From: Pyxidicoccus sp. MSG2
GTDB lineage: Bacteria; Myxococcota; Myxococcia; Myxococcales; Myxococcaceae
Direction: 5' to 3'
Assembly (NCBI RefSeq): GCF_026626705.1
Contig: NZ_JAPNKC010000001.1
Location: forward strand, 744,001 to 808,000
DNA: 64,000 bases
The notes beneath the pieces were generated by a model. That model searched no databases. It was not told where the DNA came from and saw nothing but the letters and a program-made list of their open reading frames with translations. This document shows, one piece after another, positions 17,335 to 28,965 of this stretch. Made by a program: the position numbers and the translations under genes. Numbering within the stretch: position 1 is the stretch's first letter; each line of letters opens with the position of its first letter.

Positions 17335-17802
17335 ATGCGGACCCTGACCCTGCTCGCCGTGCTCGCCTTCGCCGTCCCCGCCGCCGCCAAGCCCTGGCAG
17401 GGCATCGAGCCCGGCACTTCGAAGCGCGAGGAAATCATCAAGAAGTTCGGTGAGCCCTCGCGCACCGTCACCCAGGACGGCAAGGAGATCATCGCCTACC
17501 TGGGCAAGGAGGCCATCAAGGGCACCACCCAGGCCCAGTTCAAGGTCGACCCCGGCTCGCAACTGGTGGAGCGCATCGACGTGTTCCCCGGGCCGGTCAT
17601 CGACAAGGAGACGATTGAGAACAGCTACGGCCCCGCCTGCCCCGCCGGCCCGGCGCCCGCCAGCCCGTGCTACCTGCGCAAGCTGACGGAGGACTTCCGC
17701 ACCTACTTCCTCTACCCGAAGCTGGGGCTGGCCATCTTCTTCAACGAGGACGGCAAGTCGGTGCAGTCGTTCACCTTCACCACGCAGAAGGCCGCGAAGT
17801 AG
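17335..17802 (+). CDS. Exported BamE/SmpA-like small protein
   Basis: A 155-residue protein with a clean signal peptide (MRTLTLLAVLAFAVPAAA, cleavage after AAA), no lipobox Cys. The mature N-terminus GIEPGTSKREEIIKKFGEPSRTV has the G-x-T-x-x-E/D-x-x-x-x-F/L-G-x-P signature of the BamE/OmlA (SmpA) fold, and the rest contains alternating strands (KEIIAYLG, AQFKV, VQSFTF). A CPAGPAPASPC loop may form a disulfide. AGGGAGGAAT sits just upstream of the start. Divergent from the cytochrome gene; 10 bp upstream of coaE. The BamE relation is by motif only. Confidence 0.7.
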   Translation: MRTLTLLAVLAFAVPAAAKPWQGIEPGTSKREEIIKKFGEPSRTVTQDGKEIIAYLGKEAIKGTTQAQFKVDPGSQLVERIDVFPGPVIDKETIENSYGPACPAGPAPASPCYLRKLTEDFRTYFLYPKLGLAIFFNEDGKSVQSFTFTTQKAAK

Positions 17803-17812
17803 GCCGCGCACC

Positions 17813-18409
17813 ATGCACGTCTTCGGGCTGACGGGCGGCATCGCCTCCGGCAAGAGCACCGTCACCCGGATGCTCCGCGAGCTGGGCGCCGAGGTGCTGG
17901 ACGCGGACGTACTGGCCCGCGAGGTGGTGGAGCCCGGCACCCCGGGCCTCGCCGACGTGGCCGCGCGCTTCCCCGGCGTGGTGGGCCCCGACGGCCGGTT
18001 GGACCGGGTGAAGCTGGGCGCGCACGTCTTCTCGGACGCCATCGAGCGCGCCGCCCTCAACGCCATCATCCACCCCCGGGTGCGCGAGGCCTTCCTGGAG
18101 AAGGTCCAGGCACTGGAGGCCCGGGGCGTGAAGCGCGTCATCTACGACGTGCCCCTGCTCATCGAGGCGGGGATGCACCAGTGGATGGAGGGGGTGGCGG
18201 TGGTGTGGGTGCCCCGGGATTCGCAGAAGGCCCGGCTGATGTCGCGGGACGGGCTGGACGCGGCGGGGGCGGAGGGCCGGCTGGCCGCCCAGCTCCCCCT
18301 GGACGAGAAGCGGGCGCACGCCACGTGGGTCATCGACAACAGTGGTGACCTGGCCGCCACCCGGGCCCAGGTGGAATCTGTGTGGCGGGCCATGCTCGCG
18401 CGGGGCTGA
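17813..18409 (+). CDS. coaE: Dephospho-CoA kinase
   Basis: A 198-residue CoaE that phosphorylates the 3'-hydroxyl of dephospho-CoA, the last step of coenzyme A synthesis. The P-loop GGIASGKST (about residues 8-16), the DADVLARE motif, the IIHPRVRE motif and VPLLIEAGM with the lid residues are all present; length matches the family (about 200). The ATG begins the canonical MHVFGLTGGIASGKS. It follows the BamE-like gene by 10 bp and precedes the SDR gene by 23 bp, so it is likely in a plus-strand run to 20519. Confidence 0.95.
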   Translation: MHVFGLTGGIASGKSTVTRMLRELGAEVLDADVLAREVVEPGTPGLADVAARFPGVVGPDGRLDRVKLGAHVFSDAIERAALNAIIHPRVREAFLEKVQALEARGVKRVIYDVPLLIEAGMHQWMEGVAVVWVPRDSQKARLMSRDGLDAAGAEGRLAAQLPLDEKRAHATWVIDNSGDLAATRAQVESVWRAMLARG

Positions 18410-18432
18410 CGGGCGGGTATGCTGCGCGCCGC

Positions 18433-19602
18433 ATGAGCGAGACGCGCAAGAAGGGCGGCGGCGCCGGGACGTATTTCATCACCGGCTACCCCGGGTTCAT
18501 CGGCAAGCGGCTGGTGGAGCACATCGCGCGGGAGGACCCGAAGGGGCACATCTACGCGCTGGTGCAGCCCAAGCACCTCAAGGACGCGCAGAAGCACGCG
18601 GCGAAGGTGAAGGGCGCTCCGGTGGAGCTGCTCACCGGCGACGTGGTGGACATGCACCTGGGCCTGTCCGGCGAGGAGTACCAGCGCCTGTGCGAGCGGG
18701 CGACGGACATCTTCCACCTCGCGGCGGTGGCCCAGCTCGGCGTGCCGAAGGACACCGCGTGGCGGGTGAACGTGGACGGCACCCGCAACATGCTGGAGCT
18801 GGCGCGGGACTGCTCGCACCTGGCGCGCTTCAACCACTTCTCCACCTGCTACGTGTCGGGTGACAGGGTGGGTGTCATCGCCGAGGACGAGCTGGACCGC
18901 GGCCAGGCCTTCCGCAACCCGTACGAGGAGACGAAGTTCCAGGCGGAGCGGCTGGTGCAGCGCGCGGGGGCCACCCTGCCCGTCACCATCTTCCGTCCCT
19001 CCAGCGTGGTGGGGGACTCGCGCACGGGGGAGATCGACAAGTTCGAGGGGCCCTACTACCTGGGCATCCTGCTCGTCACGTCGCCGCTGGTGGTGCCGCT
19101 GCCGCTGCCGGGCAACGGCGTGGCGCCGCTCAACGTGGTGCCGGTGGACTTCGTGGTGGACGCGGTGCTGCGGCTGTCGAAGGACCCGCGCGCCGCGGGG
19201 CGGACGTTCCACCTGGTGGACCCCAACCCCATGAGCGCGCGCCGCGTGTACGAGCTCATCGCGGAGAAGGCCAACAAGAAGCTGCCGCGCTTCAACCTCT
19301 CCGCCCGCGCGGCGGATGTCATGCTGCGGCTGCCCGTGCTGGAGAAGCTGGCCCGGCCCCAGCGCGCGGCCATCAGCTACGTGAATCACCTGGCCATCTA
19401 CAACTGCCACAACACGCTGGAGCTGCTGGACGGCACGGGCGTGCGGTGCCCTCCCCTCTCCTCGTACCTGGACCAGCTGGTGACGTACGTGCGCGAGCAG
19501 TACCGCAAGCGCCGCGAGGACCCCCAGGTGGACGACCCGCTGGACCACGGCCCCTCGCCCGAGCGTGACGAAGCCGACTCCAGCCACCGACAGGGGCGCT
19601 GA
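18433..19602 (+). CDS. NAD(P)-dependent SDR-family oxidoreductase
   Basis: A 389-residue extended short-chain dehydrogenase/reductase. The dinucleotide-binding TGYPGFIGKRLV motif is near residue 17, an AAVAQLG/N-V-D-G-T-R-N-M element follows, and the catalytic Tyr-Lys pair sits in NPYEETKFQAE. The substrate-binding half has FRPSSVVGDSRTGE. The general look is of the NAD-epimerase/male-sterility-type reductases acting on sugars, sterols or fatty-acyl substrates; I cannot choose. The C-terminus is charged and disordered. The start follows no clear ribosome-binding site but matches the family N-terminus. It is followed two bases later by a lipoprotein gene. Confidence 0.85.
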   Translation: MSETRKKGGGAGTYFITGYPGFIGKRLVEHIAREDPKGHIYALVQPKHLKDAQKHAAKVKGAPVELLTGDVVDMHLGLSGEEYQRLCERATDIFHLAAVAQLGVPKDTAWRVNVDGTRNMLELARDCSHLARFNHFSTCYVSGDRVGVIAEDELDRGQAFRNPYEETKFQAERLVQRAGATLPVTIFRPSSVVGDSRTGEIDKFEGPYYLGILLVTSPLVVPLPLPGNGVAPLNVVPVDFVVDAVLRLSKDPRAAGRTFHLVDPNPMSARRVYELIAEKANKKLPRFNLSARAADVMLRLPVLEKLARPQRAAISYVNHLAIYNCHNTLELLDGTGVRCPPLSSYLDQLVTYVREQYRKRREDPQVDDPLDHGPSPERDEADSSHRQGR

Positions 19603-19604
19603 GC

Positions 19605-20519
19605 ATGGGCACACGCATCCTCCTCCTCGCGGCGGTCCTCGCAACCACCGGCTGCGTCGTCGACTCGGGCGGTGACGAGCCCCTCTGCACGCCGTCCACC
19701 TGCCGCGAGCCGAACCGCTCTCAATGCGTCGTGGAGGGAGACGAGGCGCGGTGCCTGTGTGACACGGGCTACGTGGCCCGTCCGAGCGGCGCGTGTGAAT
19801 TGGTGAGCGAGGCCAACTGCGCGGAGCACGCCGGGGACGCGTCGGAGCCGGATGACTGCCAAGCGCGTGCACGGACGCTGGTGCCGGACGGGCGGGTCAA
19901 TCCGCGGAGCATCAATCCCATTGGCGACCTGGACTTCTTCCGCTTCGAGGCGCGGGCGGGCCGCATCTACTCGGTGACGGTGGTACCCGAAGGCGGCAGC
20001 CTGCTGCCCCGAGTGGACGCGTTCGACCAGGGCGGCGTGTGGCTGGACGCGGTGGATGGCCGGCCTCGCGCGGAGATGACCTTCAAGACGCCCACCACCG
20101 CGCCCTACTTCCTGCGCGTGAGCCACTCGCCCGTGGACATCTCCGCGGCCACCGGCAACTACGTGCTGACCTTCAACGAGCTGGGCGAGGACGACCACGG
20201 GGACGGCCCGGACACGGCTACACGAATCGCTCCCGACGCGTTCGACACCGTCTACGGGCGCTTCGAGTACCAGCGCGACGAGGACTGGTTCGAGTTCTCC
20301 GCGAGCACCACGAGCCAGTACCGCCTCACCTTCGAGGGGCCTTCCGGCCGCGTGCTGCCGGTGGTGGAGGTGTACCTGGCCAGCGACTTGAGACAGCCGC
20401 TGTTCACCCGGCGCAATCCCATCGTGGACTTCACGGTTCCGGCAGGAGGCACGGCGTTCCTGGTGATGTACCTGCCGGATGGTGGACAGGGCAGCTACGG
20501 GTTCACCTTCCTGGAGTAG
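19605..20519 (+). CDS. Lipoprotein with EGF-like and two PPC-type domains
   Basis: A 304-residue predicted lipoprotein: MGTRILLLAAVLATTGC ends in a lipobox Cys. Residues about 26-66 form a Cys-rich EGF-like module (CTPSTCREPNRSQC, CLCDTGYVARPSGAC). Two beta-sandwich PPC-like domains (bacterial pre-peptidase C-terminal) follow, at about 78-185 and 188-304, each with a GDLDFFRFEA or DEDWFEFSA signature and aromatic strands. PPC domains often occur in secreted binding or adhesion proteins. It lies two bases downstream of the SDR gene. Probably an outer-membrane or surface lipoprotein; no enzymatic part is visible. Confidence 0.83.
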   Translation: MGTRILLLAAVLATTGCVVDSGGDEPLCTPSTCREPNRSQCVVEGDEARCLCDTGYVARPSGACELVSEANCAEHAGDASEPDDCQARARTLVPDGRVNPRSINPIGDLDFFRFEARAGRIYSVTVVPEGGSLLPRVDAFDQGGVWLDAVDGRPRAEMTFKTPTTAPYFLRVSHSPVDISAATGNYVLTFNELGEDDHGDGPDTATRIAPDAFDTVYGRFEYQRDEDWFEFSASTTSQYRLTFEGPSGRVLPVVEVYLASDLRQPLFTRRNPIVDFTVPAGGTAFLVMYLPDGGQGSYGFTFLE

Positions 20520-20546
20520 GGCCCGGGCGTGGTAGACACGTCGGTG

Positions 20547-20942
20547 ATGCCACGCACCTTCCAGACAGGCGACACGTTCACGCACGTCCGCGAGTGCGAT
20601 CGGTACCGGCCGATCTACTACGCGGGTGCTTCCGGGGACTTCAACCCCATCCACATCGACCCCGAGGCGGCCAAGGCCGTGGGCCTCGGCGGCAACATCC
20701 TCCAGGGGCTGTGCACGCTGGGCTGGGCCGTCGAGGCCGTGGGCGTGTTCGTGGGAGACCCGGGCCGGGTGCGCCGCGTGCGGGTGCGCTTCTCGAAGCC
20801 CGTGCGTCCCGAGGACACCATCACCTTCCAGGGCAAGGTCACCGCCATCCAGGACGGCCGGCTCACGGCGGAAATCAGCGCCACCAACCAGCGCGGCGAG
20901 GACGTCCTCAAGGGCGCCGTCGTCGAAGCCTCCCTGGAGTAA
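20547..20942 (+). CDS. MaoC-like (R)-hydratase, HadB-like
   Basis: A 131-residue hot-dog-fold protein with the hydratase-2 motif YYAGASGDFNPIHID (about residues 24-38), whose Asp and His are the catalytic dyad for hydration/dehydration of hydroxyacyl thioesters. Length and motif resemble HadB of mycobacterial (3R)-hydroxyacyl-ACP dehydratase. The ATG at 20547 was preferred over GTG at 20529 because MPRTFQTGDTF is the family-like start. The next gene, four bases downstream, is a HadA-like partner lacking that dyad, so a heterodimeric dehydratase is the natural reading. The substrate chain length is unknown. Confidence 0.85.
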   Translation: MPRTFQTGDTFTHVRECDRYRPIYYAGASGDFNPIHIDPEAAKAVGLGGNILQGLCTLGWAVEAVGVFVGDPGRVRRVRVRFSKPVRPEDTITFQGKVTAIQDGRLTAEISATNQRGEDVLKGAVVEASLE

Positions 20943-20946
20943 CGCC

Positions 20947-21426
20947 ATGGCCCTCGACAAGCGCTTCATCGGCCGTGAGTACGGCCCCTTCGTCTACACG
21001 ATTGGCGCGGAGAAGCTGCGCGAGTTCACCCTCGCCATTGGCGGTGCGGTGCCCGGCGCCGGCACTCCGGGCGAGCCGCTCCCCCACGTCAGCCCGCTCC
21101 TCCACGACGCGCAGGCGGCGAAGGTCGGGCCGTATGGGGACGTGATTGCGTTCCCCAGCTTCGCGGTGGTGTTCGCCATCCGCCCCTTCAGCGCGGCACT
21201 GTCGGACCCGGACATGGGCATCGACATCCAACGCGTCGTTCACGGTGAGCAGGAATTGGAGTTCATGGACGTGATGCGCCCCGGTGATGTCATGACGACC
21301 ACCGGCCGCATCGCGGACATCTACGAGAAGGCCCGCATGGGCTTCGTCGTCGTCACCACCGAGTCGCGCAACCAGCGCGGCGAGGTCGTGGTGAAGGGGA
21401 CGTGGTCCGGCGTGGTGCGGGGCTGA
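20947..21426 (+). CDS. Hot-dog-fold partner subunit, HadA-like (FAS1-type dehydratase)
   Basis: A 159-residue protein of the FAS1-like/MaoC N-terminal dehydratase type. It starts MALDKRFIGREYGPFVYTI, contains FPSFAVVFAI and HGEQELEFMDVMRPGDVM, the conserved hot-dog helix and strand region, and TTESRNQRGEVVVKG near the end. It lacks the G-D-x-N-x-I-H catalytic motif of its neighbour, as expected for the substrate-binding half of a HadAB- or HadBC-type complex. The four-base spacing to the HadB-like gene supports obligate co-expression. Its stop lies inside a hairpin shared with the convergent gene. Confidence 0.83.
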   Translation: MALDKRFIGREYGPFVYTIGAEKLREFTLAIGGAVPGAGTPGEPLPHVSPLLHDAQAAKVGPYGDVIAFPSFAVVFAIRPFSAALSDPDMGIDIQRVVHGEQELEFMDVMRPGDVMTTTGRIADIYEKARMGFVVVTTESRNQRGEVVVKGTWSGVVRG

Positions 21427-21437
21427 GTCCTCAGCCC
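21420..21437. terminator. Hairpin containing both stop codons of a convergent pair
   Basis: GGGCTGA (21420-21426) pairs with TCAGCCC (21431-21437) around a 4-base loop GTCC. The stem includes the TGA stop of the HadA-like gene and the TGA stop (TCA on the plus strand) of the convergent TPR gene, four bases apart. It is very compact and symmetrical; terminator function is inferred. Confidence 0.45.
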
Positions 21438-22315
21438 GCGGTGATGACGCCTTCGTCCAGCAGCTGCGCGAGGATGCGCGCGGTATCCAGCCGCGTCATC
21501 CCCGACAGGGCGAACAAATCTTCGTAGGACACCGCGCCGTCAATCTGCGCCAGCACGAAGCCGGCGCGGTGGTCCAGGTTCAGCCAGATGATGTCATCCG
21601 GCTGCAGGCGCACCCGGGGCACCCGCCCGAGGTCACCCAGCTTGGACTCCAGCATCGCCATCAGCATCCGCTCGCTGCGCTGCCGCAGTGCCTCGACGCG
21701 CGGGTCCCCCGGCGCCAGTTCCTGCGCCTTGAACAGCAGGTCCACCGCGCCGGAGTGGTCATCCAGCTCCAGCAGGTCCTCCGCCCCGCGCAGCAGCAGG
21801 TCCAGCTCACCCTCGGCGGGGGGCAGGCCATACTCCTGCGTGTCACCCTTCGGGATGCCGAACTCCTGCGTGTCGTTGTCGGCGAGCGCGAACACCTGTG
21901 GCTCGGAGTCGTCGTCCTCCCGCGCCAGCAGCTCCATCGCGTCCACGCGGCTGTTGGCCAGAACTTCCGGCAGGTACACCGGCGCGGGCGTCTTCCAGCT
22001 CGCGCCCTCCGGCGGCGGTCCACCCTGCCCTTCGGCCCACGCGCCCCAGTCCCCGTCCAGCGAGGGAGCCGTCGGCGCCAGCCGCCCCAGCACCTGCGCC
22101 GGGAGCCGCACCACGTCCGCCTGGGGCGGTGAGAAGGGCGTCACGCTCCCCGCGGACAGCGCCGCCGTGGCGGCCTCCAGGTACTCCTTCGCGCGCGTGT
22201 TACCCGGGTCCAGTTGCAGGGCGCGCTCGAAGAGACGCTGCGCGCCCCGCATGTCGCCGCTCAGGCGCAGCCACAGTCCCGCCTCGATGAGCTGATTCGC
22301 GCGCTGGGGACTCAT
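21431..22315 (-). CDS. TPR-like protein of the DnaK operon
   Basis: A 294-residue cytosolic protein. Residues about 1-50 form a TPR-like helix pair (LIEAGLWLRLSGDMRGAQRLF, ALQLDPGNTRAKEYL), a proline- and acid-rich linker follows, then a second TPR-like segment (HSGAVDLLFKAQELAPGDPRV, about 187-207). The C-terminal part ends in a compact helical unit LDHRAGFVLAQIDG...LFALSGMTRLDTARILAQLLDEGVI, similar to the C-terminal helices of DUF4388/PATAN-type domains. Its ATG abuts the stop of the DnaK-like gene, so it is translated with it. It may act as a client or scaffold subunit; function unknown. Confidence 0.72.
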   Translation of the reverse strand: MSPQRANQLIEAGLWLRLSGDMRGAQRLFERALQLDPGNTRAKEYLEAATAALSAGSVTPFSPPQADVVRLPAQVLGRLAPTAPSLDGDWGAWAEGQGGPPPEGASWKTPAPVYLPEVLANSRVDAMELLAREDDDSEPQVFALADNDTQEFGIPKGDTQEYGLPPAEGELDLLLRGAEDLLELDDHSGAVDLLFKAQELAPGDPRVEALRQRSERMLMAMLESKLGDLGRVPRVRLQPDDIIWLNLDHRAGFVLAQIDGAVSYEDLFALSGMTRLDTARILAQLLDEGVITAG

Positions 22316-24154
<1,839 letters not shown>

Positions 24155-24171
24155 GGGGAACCGTATGCATC

Positions 24172-25515
24172 CTAGAACGTCCAGCGCAGCTTCTTGAGGG
24201 CCGCCTTTGCCTCGGCGTTGTCTGGATCCAGCTTCGCGGCTTCCTCGAAGGCCCGCTTGGCGAGCTTCTTCGATCCAGCGTCCATGAGCACCTTTCCGAG
24301 CAGCACATGGTGTTCGATGCGCTCCGGTTGTTGGTCCACGGCGCGCTGCGCCAGCGACTTCACCTCCGCTACGTCCTGGCCAAGCTGGTACCCCAGGCGC
24401 GCGGCGCGGAAGGCGGCCTCGGCGCTCTGCTCGTCCAACGAGCTGGCGAGCCGGTAGGCCGCATAGGCCCCGTTGGCGTCCGCGCCCTGCTCCAGCGTCT
24501 TGCCGCGGGCCAGCTCCACGGAGGCCCGCTGCGCGTCGTGGCGGCGGCGGGCCTCCACCAGCAGCGTTCCGGCCTCGCGGTTCTTCGGGTCCAACATCTG
24601 CACCTGGTGGAAGTCCTGGTACGCCCGCTCCCAGTCGCCCTTGGCGACGGCGGCCTTCCCCCGGGCCAGCAGCTCGGACAGCTTGCCCGTCCGGGCGAGG
24701 TACGGGTGCCGGGCCAGGCGGGCCTGCCGCTCGGCGCGGCGGGCCTCGGACTCCGCGTCATTCACCGGAGGCGGCGCGGGCGCGGGCGGAGCCCGGGGCG
24801 GCGGCGCGGCGGGCCTCGGCGGCGGGGCCGGCGGGACGTACGCGACGTGGACCGGAGGGGGCACGGGGGTGAGCGGCGGCGGAGGCTCGGGCGGCGGCGG
24901 GGCCACGGGAGGCGGCGTGGCGGCCGCGGCGGCGAGCCCCAGCGCGGGATTCGCCCGGAGGTACGCCTCGCGCTTGTCCGGCTGGGTGAGGACGTTGTGG
25001 GCGTCGGTGAGGCGCCGGAAGATGCGCTCCATGCGGGCGCGGAAGCTGCCCAGGTTCTTCCCGAAGTAGCGGTCCGGATGGAAGCGGCGCGAGGCGTTGT
25101 AATACGCCTGCTTCACGTCCGCCGGCGAGGCGCCCGGCTTCAGGCCCATCACGGCGAAGTGGTCCAGCGCGTCCAGCGCGCGCTCCAGCTCGATGATTTC
25201 CTTCTTCCGCTCCGGCTCGAGGTCCACCTCCTCGAGCAGGGCCGCGTCCACGGAGGGCGCGGGCTGGGTGCGGGCCACCACGCGGGCGGGGACGATGGCG
25301 CCCTTGGCCCGCAGCGCCAGCAGCACCGCAATCGTGCGCGCCTCGCCGAGCGATGAGCGGGCCAGCACCTGGTCGATGCGCTCCACCCGGCCCACGAGCG
25401 AAAGCACCGCGCCCTCCTCCGCGGTGAGCTGGAGGCGGACCGGGTCCACATGGGGCACCGTGGCGATGTGGTCCGTCCGGGCCCCCAGCCCGACGATCGT
25501 GTTTGGCGCGCTCAC
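24172..25515 (-). CDS. J-domain protein with TPR region
   Basis: A 447-residue protein starting at GTG (25515). Residues about 20-80 form a small helical unit (LQLTAEEGAVLSLVG, QVLARSSLGEARTIAVLLAL) like the C-terminal part of DUF4388/PATAN domains. A J domain follows (about 115-185) with its catalytic motif in RRFHPDRYFGK, then a long Pro/Ala linker (about 195-265), and a C-terminal solenoid of three to four TPR-like repeats (AKGDWERAYQDFHQVQMLDP, ANGAYAAYRLASSLDE, EAAKLDPDNAEAKAAL). It should recruit the adjacent DnaK-like chaperone to a specific client or complex. It lies 17 bp upstream of that chaperone and in the same operon. Confidence 0.87.
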   Translation of the reverse strand: MSAPNTIVGLGARTDHIATVPHVDPVRLQLTAEEGAVLSLVGRVERIDQVLARSSLGEARTIAVLLALRAKGAIVPARVVARTQPAPSVDAALLEEVDLEPERKKEIIELERALDALDHFAVMGLKPGASPADVKQAYYNASRRFHPDRYFGKNLGSFRARMERIFRRLTDAHNVLTQPDKREAYLRANPALGLAAAAATPPPVAPPPPEPPPPLTPVPPPVHVAYVPPAPPPRPAAPPPRAPPAPAPPPVNDAESEARRAERQARLARHPYLARTGKLSELLARGKAAVAKGDWERAYQDFHQVQMLDPKNREAGTLLVEARRRHDAQRASVELARGKTLEQGADANGAYAAYRLASSLDEQSAEAAFRAARLGYQLGQDVAEVKSLAQRAVDQQPERIEHHVLLGKVLMDAGSKKLAKRAFEEAAKLDPDNAEAKAALKKLRWTF

Positions 25516-25622
25516 TAGGACGGTCCGCGAAAGGGCAGCGGGAGTGCCCAGACTAGGGTTCCGGACGCGGGGCGTCAAACGTCCGTTACAGGGTTTTCTG
25601 GATTTCTTCGATTGGCACCGCG

Positions 25623-26864
25623 TCAGAGCGCGGCCAGCACGCGTTCGACGATGGCGAGGCCCTCGTCCAATTCCTTCCGGGTGACGATGAAGGGGGGCGC
25701 GAAGCGCACCGTGCGGTCGCCGGCGGCATTCACCAGGAGTCCGGCCTCGCGGAGGCTGGCGATGACGGGGGCCACGTCGCGGTCCAGCTCCAGGCCCAGC
25801 AGCAGGCCCTGGCCCCGCACGGCCTGGATGCGGCCGGCGGGCAGCCGCGCCTGCAGCTCGCGGGCGCGGGCGAGGAAGTGCGCGCCCTTCTCGGTGACCT
25901 CCGGGAGCGTCTCGGGCCGGCGGAGGATGCGCAGCACCGCGTTGGCGGCGGCGGCGGCGACGAGGTTGCCGCCGAAGGTGGAGCCGTGCGTGCCCGGGAC
26001 GAGGCTGGCGCCGAGCTCCTCCCGGCAGAGCATGGCGCCGATGGGCAGGCCGTTGCCCAGCGCCTTGGCGAGGCTGATGGCGTCCGGGCGGATGCCCTCG
26101 TGCATGAAGCCGAAGGGCTTGCCGGTGCGGCCCATGCCCGTCTGCACCTCGTCCACCAGGAGCAAGAGCCCGCGCTCGTCGCACAGGGCGCGCAGGGCGG
26201 TGAGGAAGCCCGGAGGCGCGATGCGCACCCCGCCCTCGCCCTGGATGGGCTCCACGAGGATGGCGGCGGTGGCGGGGCCGACGGCGCGGCGGACGGCTTC
26301 CATGTCGCCGTAGGGCACGTGGGTGAAGCCGGCGGGCAGCGGCTCGAAGCCCGCGTGGTACTTCGGCTGTCCGGTGGCGGTGACGGTGGCGAGCGTGCGG
26401 CCGTGGAAGCTCTTCTCGAAGGAGATGACCTCGTAGCGCTCGGGCGTGCCGCGGTCCTTCATCACCTTGCGGGCCAGCTTGAGGAGCGCCTCGTTGGCCT
26501 CGCCGCCCGAGTTGCAGAAGAACGCGCGCGGCAGCCCGGACCACTCGGTGAGCTGCGCGGCGAGGTCTATCTGCGGCTGCGAGTAGAAGACGTTGGAGAC
26601 GTGCCAGAGCGAGTCGAGCTGCGCCTTCGCCGCGGCCGTCACCTCGGGGTGGCAGTGGCCGAGCGCACACGTGGCGATGCCGCCGAGCAGGTCCAGATAC
26701 TCGCGACCGTCCGCGTCCCACACCCGAGTCCCCTGCCCGCGCACCAGGACGATGGGCTGCTGCTTGTAGTTCTGCAGCAGGTGCCGCTTCGCCTCCTGGA
26801 TGATGGCGTCGTTGGCGGGCGTGGGGACGGAGGGGGACGGCGGGGGTTGCGACAAGGCGGTCAT
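25623..26864 (-). CDS. argD: Acetylornithine/succinyldiaminopimelate aminotransferase
   Basis: A 413-residue class III PLP aminotransferase. The FFCNSGGEANEALLKLAR motif, ILVEPIQGEGG, the DEVQTGMGRTG stretch, and the PLP-Lys motif SLAKALGNGLPIGA are all present, with the NALG/VxGxG type C-terminus seen in ArgD. It catalyses transamination of N-acetylglutamate semialdehyde in arginine synthesis and probably also the lysine (DAP) step. The start follows GAAGAAGG directly. It lies 34 bp downstream of hslU but may have its own message; linkage to the protease genes has no obvious metabolic logic. Confidence 0.92.
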   Translation of the reverse strand: MTALSQPPPSPSVPTPANDAIIQEAKRHLLQNYKQQPIVLVRGQGTRVWDADGREYLDLLGGIATCALGHCHPEVTAAAKAQLDSLWHVSNVFYSQPQIDLAAQLTEWSGLPRAFFCNSGGEANEALLKLARKVMKDRGTPERYEVISFEKSFHGRTLATVTATGQPKYHAGFEPLPAGFTHVPYGDMEAVRRAVGPATAAILVEPIQGEGGVRIAPPGFLTALRALCDERGLLLLVDEVQTGMGRTGKPFGFMHEGIRPDAISLAKALGNGLPIGAMLCREELGASLVPGTHGSTFGGNLVAAAAANAVLRILRRPETLPEVTEKGAHFLARARELQARLPAGRIQAVRGQGLLLGLELDRDVAPVIASLREAGLLVNAAGDRTVRFAPPFIVTRKELDEGLAIVERVLAAL

Positions 26865-26898
26865 CCTTCTTCAGGGCCTGAAGCGCGCATATAGCGCG

Positions 26899-28296
<1,398 letters not shown>

Positions 28297-28308
28297 GGGC
28301 GGTGACTC

Positions 28309-28836
28309 CTAGAGCTCTTCGATGGAGATGTTCGAGTTGGTGTAGATGTCGATTTCGCCGGCGATGGACAGGGACTGCTGGGCCACCTCGCGGGCGGGAA
28401 GCTGGGTGTGGGCCATGAGGGCACGCGCGGCGGCGAACGCGTACGGGCCTCCGCTGCCCACGGCGGCGATGCCGTAGTCGGGCTCAATCACGTCACCGGC
28501 GCCGGAGAGGATGAAGGTCTTCTCCTTGTCGGCGACGATGAGGAGGGCTTCCAGACGGCGGAGGAAGCGGTCGGTGCGCCAGTCCTTGCCGAGCTCGACG
28601 CAGGCGCGGGCCATGTTCTTCTGGTGCTCCTTGAGCTTGCCCTCGAAGCGCTCGAAGAGGGTGAAGGCGTCGGCGGTGCTGCCGGCGAAGCCAGCGAGCA
28701 CCTGGCCCTCACCGAGCTTGCGGACCTTCTTCGCCGTGTTCTTCATCACGGTCTTGTCGAAGGAGACCTGGCCGTCGCTGGCGATGGCGACCTTCCCGTC
28801 GCGCCGCACGCAGAGGATGGTGGTGCCGTGGAACAT
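28309..28836 (-). CDS. hslV: HslUV protease proteolytic subunit
   Basis: A 175-residue T1-family peptidase. The N-terminus [15 protein letters not shown] contains the catalytic Thr (T5 after processing of the leading FHG), followed by IASDGQV and the conserved K-x-x-x-K-V-R-K-L. HslV forms a dodecamer with HslU and degrades misfolded and regulatory proteins. Length matches the family. xerC lies 129 bp upstream and hslU 12 bp downstream, so xerC-hslV-hslU reproduces the CodV-CodW-CodX order of Bacillus subtilis. Confidence 0.96.
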   Translation of the reverse strand: MFHGTTILCVRRDGKVAIASDGQVSFDKTVMKNTAKKVRKLGEGQVLAGFAGSTADAFTLFERFEGKLKEHQKNMARACVELGKDWRTDRFLRRLEALLIVADKEKTFILSGAGDVIEPDYGIAAVGSGGPYAFAAARALMAHTQLPAREVAQQSLSIAGEIDIYTNSNISIEEL

Positions 28837-28965
28837 AGGGCCCCGGGTCTAACAAGCCGGGGCCCGCATTTCCAAGGAACAGTGACTGGCTGTCCGCTCC
28901 AGTACCGTTCATGGGCCCGGAAGGTGGTGGCCCGGAATCAGTCGCGGCCCTGTCTCTCCGCCCGC

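Noticed and set aside
24172-26721. A long minus-strand open frame of 849 codons covering the J-domain gene and running into argD.
   Set aside because: Only the part from the GTG at 25515 has recognised domains; the upstream part is an antisense-phase artefact of GC-rich third positions inside argD.
28837-28965. A dif-like site near xerC.
   Set aside because: No clear 28-bp palindromic site with XerC/XerD half-sites was seen.
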